From Clavaria fumosa (Eukaryota; Basidiomycota; Agaricomycetes; Agaricales; Clavariaceae), in assembly GCA_951802425.1 (NCBI GenBank), contig OX637799.1:3596001-3660000 (forward strand): a stretch of 64,000 nt of DNA, read 5' to 3'. The notes under the pieces are model-generated. The model saw nothing but the letters and a program-made list of their open reading frames with translations, was not told the DNA's origin and did not search any database. The position numbers were made by a program, and so were the translations under genes. Each line of letters begins with the position of its first letter. Position 1 is the stretch's first letter. This document shows positions 33,862-44,830 of the stretch, in pieces.

Positions 33862-34779
33862 TGTAATGCGTAATACGGTTCTTGCTGCAACTGCTTGATT
33901 ACAGTCAAGTTCTTCAGGGGTTCCTGTAAAGCGTTAAAAATTCACCAAACACCCTTGAGGATGTGGAGTATGAGTTCAAAATGTGTGAGAAACAGAAATA
34001 TACGATGTCCGGGATATTCTGCTATGTGTCCGATAAAATCTGATAAAAGTGGTGCGATAAGACGAAGGGCCGGTAACGACGGAGGCCAGCGAATCGAAAG
34101 TTGCGATGACAAGTGAACTTAGGGGAGGTCTCTAAGAGAGAGAGGGGGTCCAGAAAGCTCTATTTCAGAGAAGTCCGAAGTGTGCTTAAGTACAGTTCTG
34201 TAAGTACAGCAAATTGGAATGTACGGAAATGTCCGGAAAACATATGGAACAGCGCCATGTCGCGTGAAGGGTTACATGAAGGAGTTATATCACAAGGGAA
34301 TTGAGTAGCTCGGAGGAATGAAATGTCCGATAACTAGTAAATGTCCGGACCGCTCATAAACTGAAGGAAAGTGGGGCTGGTACAGCAAAGGGGTACTAGG
34401 AACAATGGACAAAGTACTGCAAAGGGTTTGAAACGTTTAAATGATTGAATGGTTGAAAGGGATCACAATATGAAATTTACAGCATGGTATATGAAATAAA
34501 GGAATGGGAATGGAATAGTGTGTATGTCAAGCGCTGACTGTGCTGGAGAGGTGAAATAGAGAGGCGTGGGCGGTGTGTGAGAGCTGCGGGCTGTGATCGT
34601 CACGGGGGATTGAAGACCGGAGAGTCCGATATCAGATATATATCGGATGCTATCGGACGTTATCGGACGGTGTCGGATCGTTATCGGATCGTATCGCATG
34701 TAATTTCCTTAAATCGCAAAATATCCAGATAGTCGGTATCTGTCATATTTCCGTGTTTAGATCACATATGGTCCTTACA
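33862..34779 (-). mobile_element. 5' LTR (918 bp) of the minus-strand gypsy element
   Basis: Partner of 24925-25842 and identical in length. Every one of the eleven base differences between the two LTRs is C/T or G/A at a CpG dinucleotide. The LTR contains several TATCGGA repeats around 34620-34690. Confidence 0.92.
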
Positions 34780-35532
34780 CCGTTTATCAAAACCAACCAT
34801 AGGATTCCAAAACAAATGCAATGCTATACTGGGCCATCCCATACCTATCATATTCCATCCCTCTCTCCCCCCTCCCATCACCCACAAAGCAACAATTCCA
34901 GCATATAGTCAGAATCCAGTTCTCACATCCTCACACAAGTTTGTACTTGTTGGTGGCACCTAATCAAATGGGATCACATTGAAAGATTGAGTATAGTGCA
35001 TGAATAATACACCCTGACTTTGTTTCAATTACTCTGCCACATCCAGGACTTCAGTTGCCTTCCTACAAACCTAAACAACACAAGTACCCATACAAGTTTG
35101 CAGGCCTCACAGCACAAGATCTAACAGTGAAAATCTCTTGAAATTGATCATGGATGCTCTAAATGATGACCACTATCATATAACATGCTAAACAGACTAA
35201 ACTGTTTTTCTGCGAATGGTCCCTTGTTGCTCCTATCCTAACAGCATAGTCCTTGTGCAGATGGAGTATCTGCGCTTTCTTTCACTGCAAGCTAACCACT
35301 CAAGCTAGTCTTTTGAAATTTTGTGTGCCTATATCTACCCCTCTTATCCTCAATTTCCATGGTTTACATTTTCCCAAAACTCATTTCCCAATGCATGCCA
35401 AAGCTGCTGACCAACCCAGTCAAAATTCTCCCGTTTATCAAAACCAACCATAGGATTCCAAAACAAATGCAATGCTATACTGGGCCATCCCATACCTATC
35501 ATATTCCATCCCTCTCTCCCCCCTCCCATCAT
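34780..35532 (+). repeat. About 1.15 copies of the 651-bp satellite unit
   Basis: Continues the unit interrupted at 24924, then starts a second unit at about 35243 that ends at 35532 (CCCTCCCATC). It differs from the main array at a few sites (AAACAAATGC against AAACAATTGC; CTTGTTGGTGG against CTTGTGGTGG), so it is an older outlier of the same family. Confidence 0.85.
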
Positions 35533-35966
35533 CCTGCTTGGAGTTGCTTGGATGATGTGAAGAATGTTGAGGACAATGAGGATGAAAGCTCAGAGTTCAG
35601 GATCAAGGGATGATAATATTCAAATTGCAGAACAGGGAACTACAGGTGGGATCTTATACTGCAAGGACAGGAGTAGAAGAGTACTCTGAAACATAGTATA
35701 TATCAAATTTCCAGGAGGGTTTCACCACAAGTGCCTGTGCAATCTTCAAGGAACAAAGGAACCACAACAACAATGACTCCCATGGGTCATGGGCATCCAC
35801 CCATTGGTTACAAGAACAGGGGGATGGTGGGAGAAGGTTCTAGAACAGAGTCTGAGGGAAGTGTGAAGCAGAGTATGCAGAGTTATGGCAGAGCAGATCA
35901 GAGAAGGTGCAGAGTCCAGAGCCTGGAGTGGAGATAGTGCTTATGTAATTGGATGGGGTCATAACA
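35533..35966 (-). mobile_element. Truncated TGTTACGACC-family LTR, CpG-depleted
   Basis: Read on the minus strand it starts TGTTATGACCCCATCC at 35966 and follows 675 to about 1135 base by base with frequent CG to TG or CA changes (TCTGCTCTGCCATAACTCTG against TCCGCTCCGCTGTAACTCCG). The rest of the element is absent. Confidence 0.7.
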
Positions 35967-36000
35967 GTTGCTGACATTGCTGGAGTATAGAGTATGTCTC

Positions 36001-37207
36001 ATAATAAAAAAATTGTCTTGGTTTCCCCCTTTGGGACCATGATGTACATATCCCCCTTGCCAGTGGCACAGAAGGTATGCCAGTAAGCTGTGTGAATGTT
36101 CTTGGGAGGGATTTCAGTGAAGTTTACAAACTTCAAACAGTAAGGGGACATGTGCCACAAAGTGCTGGAGTTGTATATTTTGACATTGCCATAGTCATGT
36201 GTCAGGTGAGTGGCAGGCTTTTTGCCTGTCTCAGGCTGACAATCTTCTTCTATGACAGCCAGCCATGCTATCTTGTCACTGTCATGCTCAGCAGTGGCAG
36301 CCTTCTCAGTGTTTCTGCCCTTTTGTTGGGGGTCTTGCCCTTCCTTTCCCTCCCTCTTTTGCCCAACAATCATACTGATAATGTCCTGTCTTCTGCAGAT
36401 GTAACACTTCCCTTTCAGCCAGTCCTTTTCCTTGGGTCTGGCAGAGTTCATTGTGGTGGTAAGTGCTGCCTCACTGCTTTCTTTCTTTTGGGTAGGCCCT
36501 TCTCTGAGAGTGCAGCAATCAGCCCCTTGGCTGAGCAGTTCAATGAGCAGGTCAAGGCTGATCTTCAGCAGGGTGATAATGGTAGTGAAGGCAGGTATTG
36601 TGACTCTTCTTATACTCCATTCAGGGACATGCACAGTAATCAGGATGGGTCCAGTGGGCATGAGTTGTCACAAGACACTGGCCATCACATGGGCATGATT
36701 GAGGTCACAGGCTGCAGGTTTTCACCACCATGCAGGGCTTGCTGGAGATGCACACCCCCCTTCCAAGGGACATTGGAGAAGATGTGCTAGGCTCTCACAC
36801 CAGCCAGGATGTTGCATGCCACTGACCCTGAGTACTGGCCTGCAAGTGAGGCACCAAATTGGCAGAGGGACTCAGAAGCTGGCAGGCAGTCTTGCACTGG
36901 GACACTATTTGTGAAGCACAAATTGAGGTAAGCAGTGATACCACAGTTGTGACTCTGCCCAGGACACAGCTAGGGCAATAGACACTGCATCATTTCCCAA
37001 TGGCAGAGGTGAGATCACCAATTCCATTGGAGATGCTGGCCCATTGTTCACAGATGCAGGGTTAGCCACATTCAACTGGCCTGCTGGGGTGCTGGCAGGA
37101 GCTGGGACCATGGCCTCAATATGACCAACCATGATGGCAATGAGGGCAGTTGCAACGATTGACTCAGAGTGTGACAATGGCATTGAACAAGGGAGTGAAG
37201 GGAGCAA
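36001..37207 (-). pseudogene. Copia-type element: gag and protease fragment
   Basis: On the minus strand, frames from 37207 down show a Gag-like region with several stops. Then come CYICRRQD, the remains of a CCHC zinc knuckle, and a copia protease region, YNSSTLWHMSPYCLKFVNFT and IGKGDMYI-like CATGKGDMYIMVPKGETK. The usual D-S-G active site is replaced by N-S-S. It ends at 36001; integrase and reverse transcriptase are missing. The corresponding LTR lies upstream at 37546-37750. The 36551-37207 part is also present in the duplicate block at 59038. Confidence 0.55.
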
Positions 37208-37545
37208 CTTCCTTTCTAGGCAACCCCAACAACACCATAAAAACCCAACAACAAAATCAAGAATACCCAGTCACCTAGTACCATAGTCCTTACAAGAGCC
37301 TCTTAACTACCATATCTACATTTCCAAACCACCTACCCAGACTAGAGCAGAGCAGAGAACAGCAAAATAAAGCCAAAAACCAAATGTTAACCAATGCCAG
37401 CAGTCACCAGACTGAAGATGCAGGGAGCAGCAGGACTACATGAACACAACCCCCCCATACTGACCACCAGGACACACCCTGCCAGTCAAAAATCATGAAT
37501 GACAACACCACCCAAGCCAGGGCCATTGAAAGGCAGCTTATCCCT

Positions 37546-37750
37546 CAAAAGAACTGGACTCAATGGTATATTGAGTAGGTAGTTCTATATAGAGGGATCT
37601 GCCCTCTCTGTACAGTTGTGACATTGTATATATAGGTGAGTGGCCCTCCAGGGGCTGCTGATGTAAGCATAGCCAAGCAGCTATGCTTATTGAACTAAAT
37701 ATGGTATGTAGATTATGTAATAGGAAATATAGAAGGCCTGGGGCCTTACA
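37546..37750 (-). mobile_element. Copia-type LTR
   Basis: On the minus strand it starts TGTAAGGCCCCAGGCC and contains TATATATACAATGTCACAAC and a second TATATAG stretch. It is repeated at 60003-60212 and partly at 8238-8342. It precedes the copia gag fragment in the same orientation. The inner boundary is uncertain by several bases. Confidence 0.5.
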
Positions 37751-38361
37751 CCCTCCCCCACTGGAGAGGCCCCTAACCAGAGATGATGTGCAGGCAGTGC
37801 AGGATGACAAGCAGGATTGTAAAATAATATTAAAGGGGTGCATCCCCTTGGGCAGAGTTGTCGCCATGTCACCAGGCGCAATCCCCTCCTGGGGCCTTTG
37901 CCTGGTGCTGACAGGTCCAGCCATGTGGTCTGCGTGACCTGCCCCCAGTTGGACAGTGTGTCACGAGTGGCACACCCTGGTGGGGGGTGTATTGTTAAAC
38001 CTCCAATAGGCAGCCCTAGGGGGTTTTGGACAGTGGATGTACTTCCACTGTCTTCCAGGGGCATGTTGCCCCTCCATTTGTCCCCTGTCCTCTCCCCCAC
38101 CCAGAGGCAGCACAGATGTGCACTGTGCCCTATGCACTCTAGCAGTGCATACATTCGGGGGGTATGGGAGGCTTCTCCCATTCAGCCAGCACTAGCTGGA
38201 TGTCATCATCTACGGGGGCATTCCCCTTTCACATGTACTTGTGTGGGTACATGAGTACAAATTTGTCCCAGAGCTTCTTCAACAGAGACTCTGGCATCAG
38301 CAAATGCCTTGATTGTCTGTGCAACTGTCAGTGTTACATTTGTGGTCCAGAGTCTGGACCA

Positions 38362-39930
38362 TCACACAGGGAGGACTCTCCCTTTGATGGCCTGCGCATA
38401 TGCCCCCTTTGAGACAAAGAGGGCCATGGCCATGGCCAGGAACAGGCACCGCATCCGGGCCTGGGATGGCACGCATGCCATTATGGTGTGCCACATGGCC
38501 ACCTTGCATGCAAAAGACAGGAGTGAGTCCCCATCTTTATCAATGCCAAGGATGGCCACTCTGCCCATCCTTATTTCCTCAACATAGCAGTGCAGGTCTG
38601 ACACTGTGCCTCTGTCACCTTTTGGATTCATAGGGGGAATTTCCCCCTTCTCTCCTACAAAGGAGAGCCACAACTCTTGGGGGAGCAACAGCTCCACAAT
38701 GTCTATAAACTCCCTCATGGGAGGCACAACTACTCTCATCATTGCCAGCAGCAATGTCTGGTACAATGGATAGGAGGGTACTCCCCCTCCTGTGACTTCC
38801 GAGGGTCCTGTCCTCAGGGATGGGTTGCCCATCCCTCCACTCTCTTGCAACATCTGCCCTTGCAGATGGCAGGCTACCTGGTCTGCTGATTTCTTGACCC
38901 TGGCAGGAACTCTCCAGTTCCTCACCAGCCAGTCCTCAACTGGCATGGGTGGCTTAGCCACTGTGGCGTTCTTCTGGGCCTCCTTGACAGCCCATTGCAT
39001 CTTCATCATGGCAGTCATATCATAACTGCCGTCAGGCACTCCATGATGCACCTATTGGTTGAGGGCAATCACCTCCTCAACTGTCTTCAACTTGACAACC
39101 CATGCACCAGGTTTCATGGACACCCCAGATGGCCAAGGGTAGCCATCTGGAGCTCTGTCTGGTTGAGGGGCATTAAAGGGATAACCCCTTGTCAGAGGTG
39201 TGAGAACCATCTCTGAGAAAGTTCATTAATGTCTCAGTGAGGCATCAGGATTCTGCTGACTGACACCAGCAGGTGGAAGAGGGGGATATCCCTCTTCAAA
39301 ACTCATGGGGATGTCAATGTCCCCTGTAGGCAGTGCTATGTCCGCATACGAGACAGTGGTGCGGGCCCATTTTGGGTCCCACTCCAAGGGGTCCCTTTCA
39401 GGTCCCTTTCCCTTTGCTGTGGTTCTCAGTGTGGCAAGCTCTTCATTGGTGCTTGCCAACTTTTCTGTCAAGGAGAGAATCTTCTCCTGTGCCCCTCTAA
39501 GGTCTTCTTCAACCTTGTCCAAATTATCATAAGCTTTTTCAAGCTTTTGCTGATGACCCACACAAAGGGCACTGCCCTTCTCATTATCCTTGCACAAGTC
39601 TTCCAGCTTGCACTGCATCACCTCAAGCCCCAGCCCAAGTTTGTGCTTAGCACTTTCCTGCACTTCCTTAAGTGTTTGCTGAAACACTTCATCCAAGTGC
39701 AACAGCAACTCGAAGATGTGACAATGGAACCTGATGCACTGAGGGCACCAGGATCTGTGAGTGATTGCATGAATCATGTGGTCTTGGACCCAGGGGAGGG
39801 CCTCCTCCCCTTGTGACAATAATGGCTGGGACAACCCAGCCATTCTGATGATGCTTGTCAGCAACGAGTTTCCTGGTGCAAGGCCAGGGACAGTGGCAGC
39901 AGGGATAGCATGAGGAGATGGGGTCTCCCC
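38362..39930 (-). pseudogene. Gypsy-associated coiled-coil protein gene, decayed (copy A)
   Basis: Downstream of the pol of gypsy A, starting near an ATG (MDDLMG) at about 39946 and after one frame shift, the minus strand encodes CPQCIRFHCHIFELLLHLDE, a coiled coil (KLEKAYDNLDKVEEDLRGAQ, SLTEKLASTNEELATL) and an acidic tail, ending at 39226. A second frame, 39051-38362, encodes VEDWLVRNWRVPARVKKSAD, PSLRTGPSEVTGG, LHCYVEEIRMGRVAILG and MACVPSQARMRCLFLAMAMA. The two parts probably formed one protein. The family is unknown to me. The same frames and breaks recur in copy B at 61041-62611, so decay preceded the duplication. Confidence 0.45.
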
Positions 39931-40094
39931 ATCAGATCATCCATGGTTATGGTTGATGGAGAAATAAGAAAAAGAGGGTGGATCCTCTTAAGGTTTCATA
40001 CCTGAGCCACCATGTGACTCAACTGTGGCTAATGACCCTGCGGTCTGGCTCAATCTGTTTACTACTCTGCATGGGTGCTCTGTCTGCACTCTGC

Positions 40095-41990
40095 TCAAGG
40101 GTGCCTAGGCAGTGCCCTCCATGATTCCACCCCTTGCAATTCAAGGTAGTGGTCTAGAGCTGCTAGCTCTTTGACTCCCATATATGGCTCCCAAGTTGTA
40201 TCCCCAAGATTCCATTGGACCTCACATTCTAGGTGGCGTCCTTCCCACCTATGGCCAATAATGGCATCGACCAGCCATTCCTCCTTTGGATCCATTTCAA
40301 AGTCATAAAAGACTTTCACCTCATGGTGCAGAAACAACAAGTTGTTGTTTGGCTCATGTTGCTGTAGCCAGCTGACATGGAACATCAGGTGGATTCTCCT
40401 TGACTTTAGTGAGTCAGGGAGCTCCAGCTCGTATGTGGATGATTCCAGTCTACATGACCATATTGGGTAAGGCCCAATAAACTAATTCTCCCTCTCTAAA
40501 TGGGTGCTCTTCCTGTCTATGCTGATTAGCATAAAACATCTGGTGGATGCAACTTTCTATGATCACGTCATGTGCCATTGAAAGGTTGAGTGCAGCCTTC
40601 TCTGCGAACATCCTTACTCCTCTGGGCTGTGCCCAGAGGTTGTCTGGCAACTCTGCCATCATCTGGGGCATATACCCATAGGTTAATTCAAATAGGGTGA
40701 ACCCCATAGACATGCTTATCAGTGTGTTAATGGCGAACTTGACCATTGGGATTCGCTCCGCCCAATCTGTCTGGTCTGGCTGGACCACAGATCAGATTGA
40801 CTGCTCCATCACTCCATCTGTCTGCAGATGGAAAGCTGTGGACATCCACAGCTTAACACTGAGTAATTGGTGAGTTTCCTGCCAAAAGGCAGATGTGAAT
40901 CTAGGATCATTGTTGGACACAATCAATCCTGGCAACCCATGTAGTCTCACTACATGTGTTAGAAAGAGCCAGGCTAGCTCTGCTGCCATTACCTGTACTG
41001 CTGCATCTACCATGCATAATATTGGTGTTTTACATGCCAATGCCTTGATCATCTCCATGCATCTATCATGGAGCGGCCTCCAGTGAAACATTTGCATTTC
41101 ACTATACAGACTGGCTAATGGGCCAGTATATGCAGACAGATTGGGCAGGAACTGTCCAATGTACTGTACTAACCCAAGGAACCTCTGTACCTTGTTAACG
41201 CTTGTTGGTGTTTTCCATTTTATCCACTGTAATGTGGATTCGCCAGGCATCTATTATGTGCCCTAAGCAATCTATGCTCTTTGGATATAACGAGCAGTTT
41301 TTCTTGCTCAAGAAAAGGCTGGTGCCTTTGAGGGTCTCAAAGACCATCCCTAAGTGATGCTCATGGTCCTCCAAGGTCTTGGAGAGGGTGAATACATTGT
41401 CTAAGTACACATGCACATACTTCCCCAGCTGATGACAAAATATGTGCATCATCAGGCACTGAAAGGTAGCAGGGGCATTACATTCCCCTATCTGCATCAC
41501 CTGTGAGAACATGGTGCCCAAGACGGTCACAAATGCCATCTTCCACACCTCCTCAGGCTCTACGCATACTTGTTCGTTCGCATCTGATAGGTCAATCTTT
41601 GACCTATATGCGGCTCTAGCCATGTCCTCTCTGATCTGATCTTGATCAGGCAATGGGGTAATATCCTGTACAGTGTTTGCATTCTGTTTCTGGCAGTCTA
41701 CAACTGTCTGTAGCAGCGGGTTCCAGCTGCTTTTCAGTATACACAGCATAGGAGCTGCCTGTGATGCTGCTCCTGCTTCCCACCAACCGTTAGTAATGTA
41801 ATGGTTCACTTTCTCAAGGAATTGTTCCTTGAATGCCTCAGCACACCAAGGCAAGTAATAGTTATAGACTTTCTTTTTGTCTATCAAGGGTATATGGTGG
41901 TTTACTGCCCAAAATGGAGGCAGTCTGGGGGGACTCCCCCAAAGAGTTCAGCATACTGGTTAAACCAGTACTCATGCCTGCCCTTGAGGT
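40095..41990 (-). pseudogene. Gypsy A pol with internal deletion and chromodomain-like end
   Basis: Minus-strand pol starts near 41990 (KGRHEYWFNQYAELFGG) and has reverse transcriptase (SKIDLSDANEQVCVEPEEVW, CNAPATFQCLMMHIF, VHVYLDNVFTLSKTLEDHEH). The catalytic pair reads D-N. After NKVQRFLGLVQYIGQFLPNL and ACKTPILCMVDA it jumps straight into the integrase core (GLPGLIVSNNDPRFTSAFWQ, STAFHLQTDGVMEQ), so most of RNase H and the integrase N-terminus are deleted. The end (MFHVSWLQQHEPN, AIIGHRWEGRHLECEVQW, TTWEPYMG) is the chromodomain-like tail of chromoviral gypsy elements. Several frame changes are present. Confidence 0.7.
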
Positions 41991-42239
41991 AGGCATCATC
42001 TTTCAATTTTACAGAGGCATTAGCCTCTCCCCCTTCCAGGGCTCACCCTTGTCACAGGGGCCCAAGTGTAGTCAGCTCTTTGGAGCTTCCTTCCTTGGCA
42101 CACTCTTTCCCAATACATGGAGGCGTAACACTTCTGTTTCCTCACTCGGGTGACATAGCCTGAAGGGTTTTTCCTTTTCCTTTGCAGATATGGATTGCCC
42201 ACAACCAGCATAGTCATCTTCCATGACTTCCTAGGCAGT

Positions 42240-42430
42240 GCAAGCAGGGTGAGCAGGTGAGTGGGGCAATCATGGTTAGCAGTCAGCAGTGCAAGTGGGA
42301 TGGGCAGGGTGGATGTCACAAGTGGGTTGAGCAGGGTAGGCAGTGCAAGTGAGGCAAGTGGGGTGGATGATGGAAGTGGTGAGAGTGACATGGATGGCAC
42401 AAGCATGATTACTAGTGCAGTACAAGCAAG
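42240..42430 (+). repeat. GTG-rich imperfect tandem repeat
   Basis: Short units resembling GTGAGTGGGGC / GTGCAAGTGAGGC / GGTGGATGG follow each other irregularly. The same composition reappears at 43170-43420, inside the palindrome arm. No coding role is apparent. Confidence 0.5.
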
Positions 42431-42604
42431 GTGAACATGATAGACAGGTACTTACATTGAGGGGTAGGGTGACTTGCTGCCTGTGGACAATGGAGGTCTG
42501 AGATGAGTGGGGACAAGCAAGCACATCATCCTTCACCCATATTGTATATTCACATGAATCTGCAACTCATCTTAAGAAATGGAATTTTGTTTCCACATTT
42601 CATC

Positions 42605-43700
42605 AGTATTTCTTGTCCACATGGATGACATTGTTATGCCTTCCTGTCTCTACTACCAACTAAGGGCCTTCTTCTTCCATTCCATCTAGCATCCATTCAA
42701 GCCCTCCTCCATCTGAGGTGCTCCCTGTTGTCCCTATAGCACCATCAGATAGTCACCCATGTACCAGCATACCATTGCCCTTGTATGATTGTCTGCTCTC
42801 CTGTCTCTTCCCCAGTCTCTTCATTCAGCAATTGTGTCTCCCCCATTCTCCCCCATGTGTTGATAGCTGTGGGCCACACACATGCTTTCAAGCTTTGACA
42901 CAAACTCAACTCATCACTTAACTGACTTTGTGAGATGGGGCATCCAGGACACCCACTTTGACATTCACATCTAGTCAACTTTGTGTGTCATTTGGGCATG
43001 GCAGTCCTGGACACCCACCTTGAGGCACACATCCAGTCAACTTACTTTGTACATTATGAGAGATGTGGGTGTCCTGGTCCTCCTGGCATGGCTTACCTGT
43101 ATCTGTATGATATCCCAGCCTGCATCACATTGGATCTTGGTAGGTATGTAGGACCTAGGTTTGGCATGCTAAGAGTGAGTAGCACAGGTGGTGTAAGTGG
43201 GATGGAGGGTGGACAGTGTGAGTGGAGTGAGTGGGTGGCACAGGCAAGGTGAGTAAGGCAAGTGGCACAAGTGAGGAGGTGCAAGTGAGGTAAGCCATGT
43301 GGTGTAGCACCAATGAGGTGAGTGGGTAGGCAGTGCAAGCAGGGTGGATGGCACAATTGGGGGTGAGCAGCATGGGTGGCACCATTGGGACAAGTTTGGT
43401 GGACAGTGCATATTATCAGTCAATGATAAGTTAATATTTCCTTGTATTATTCATGACATGTCTGCTTGAGTAATGTATGTGTTTACTGTGCTCATACTTG
43501 TCATACCTGGCACTGCTCATGTTCATCAGTCATTGCTTATGTGTGCCATACAGTGCCTAGGCTATGTCCATGCTGCTCATAGCAACCCACCTCCAGACCC
43601 TGTTCTTTTTTCCCTTCCCCAGGTAGTCCAGCACAATGCAGTTCTGCCTCCACCCCTTCCTTGCCATGTGCTATCCACTCTATGCTGCTTGTCTTGTTCT
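42605..43700 (+). repeat. Left arm of a 2.2-kb palindrome
   Basis: 1096 bp matched by the reverse complement at 43735-44830, with no mismatch at the positions I compared (frames at 42718-42921, 42983-43252 and 43473-43700 reappear identically on the opposite strand). A 34-bp spacer (43701-43734) separates the arms. It contains a GTG-rich repeat and no recognisable gene. Confidence 0.9.
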
Positions 43701-43734
43701 TCTGTCTAGGAGTCTTGTGATTAACATAGACCCA

Positions 43735-44830
43735 AGAACAAGACAAGCAGCATAGAGTGGATAGCACATGGCAAGGAAGGGGTGGAGGCAGAACTGCATT
43801 GTGCTGGACTACCTGGGGAAGGGAAAAAAGAACAGGGTCTGGAGGTGGGTTGCTATGAGCAGCATGGACATAGCCTAGGCACTGTATGGCACACATAAGC
43901 AATGACTGATGAACATGAGCAGTGCCAGGTATGACAAGTATGAGCACAGTAAACACATACATTACTCAAGCAGACATGTCATGAATAATACAAGGAAATA
44001 TTAACTTATCATTGACTGATAATATGCACTGTCCACCAAACTTGTCCCAATGGTGCCACCCATGCTGCTCACCCCCAATTGTGCCATCCACCCTGCTTGC
44101 ACTGCCTACCCACTCACCTCATTGGTGCTACACCACATGGCTTACCTCACTTGCACCTCCTCACTTGTGCCACTTGCCTTACTCACCTTGCCTGTGCCAC
44201 CCACTCACTCCACTCACACTGTCCACCCTCCATCCCACTTACACCACCTGTGCTACTCACTCTTAGCATGCCAAACCTAGGTCCTACATACCTACCAAGA
44301 TCCAATGTGATGCAGGCTGGGATATCATACAGATACAGGTAAGCCATGCCAGGAGGACCAGGACACCCACATCTCTCATAATGTACAAAGTAAGTTGACT
44401 GGATGTGTGCCTCAAGGTGGGTGTCCAGGACTGCCATGCCCAAATGACACACAAAGTTGACTAGATGTGAATGTCAAAGTGGGTGTCCTGGATGCCCCAT
44501 CTCACAAAGTCAGTTAAGTGATGAGTTGAGTTTGTGTCAAAGCTTGAAAGCATGTGTGTGGCCCACAGCTATCAACACATGGGGGAGAATGGGGGAGACA
44601 CAATTGCTGAATGAAGAGACTGGGGAAGAGACAGGAGAGCAGACAATCATACAAGGGCAATGGTATGCTGGTACATGGGTGACTATCTGATGGTGCTATA
44701 GGGACAACAGGGAGCACCTCAGATGGAGGAGGGCTTGAATGGATGCTAGATGGAATGGAAGAAGAAGGCCCTTAGTTGGTAGTAGAGACAGGAAGGCATA
44801 ACAATGTCATCCATGTGGACAAGAAATACT
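43735..44830 (-). repeat. Right arm of a 2.2-kb palindrome
   Basis: Reverse complement of 42605-43700. Its outer end (GGACAAGAAATACT) abuts the first satellite unit (AACAGCATAGTCC) with no spacer. Confidence 0.9.

Larger units (their letters stand above)
24925..34779 (-). mobile_element. Full-length Ty3/gypsy element (9,855 bp) with an antisense gene
   Basis: Two 918-bp LTRs enclose, on the minus strand, gag with zinc knuckle, protease, reverse transcriptase, RNase H and integrase. On the plus strand between the integrase and the 3' LTR lies a separate five-exon gene. The element interrupts a 651-bp satellite unit: CAAAATTCTCCC stops at the left and CCGTTTATCAAAACC resumes at the right, as in the uninterrupted units. 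The minus-strand polyprotein is dead (see its entries); the antisense gene is open. Confidence 0.9.

Noticed and set aside
42590..42660. VHMDDIVM as a reverse transcriptase active site in the palindrome arm
   Set aside because: A single short match without the neighbouring conserved blocks; likely chance.
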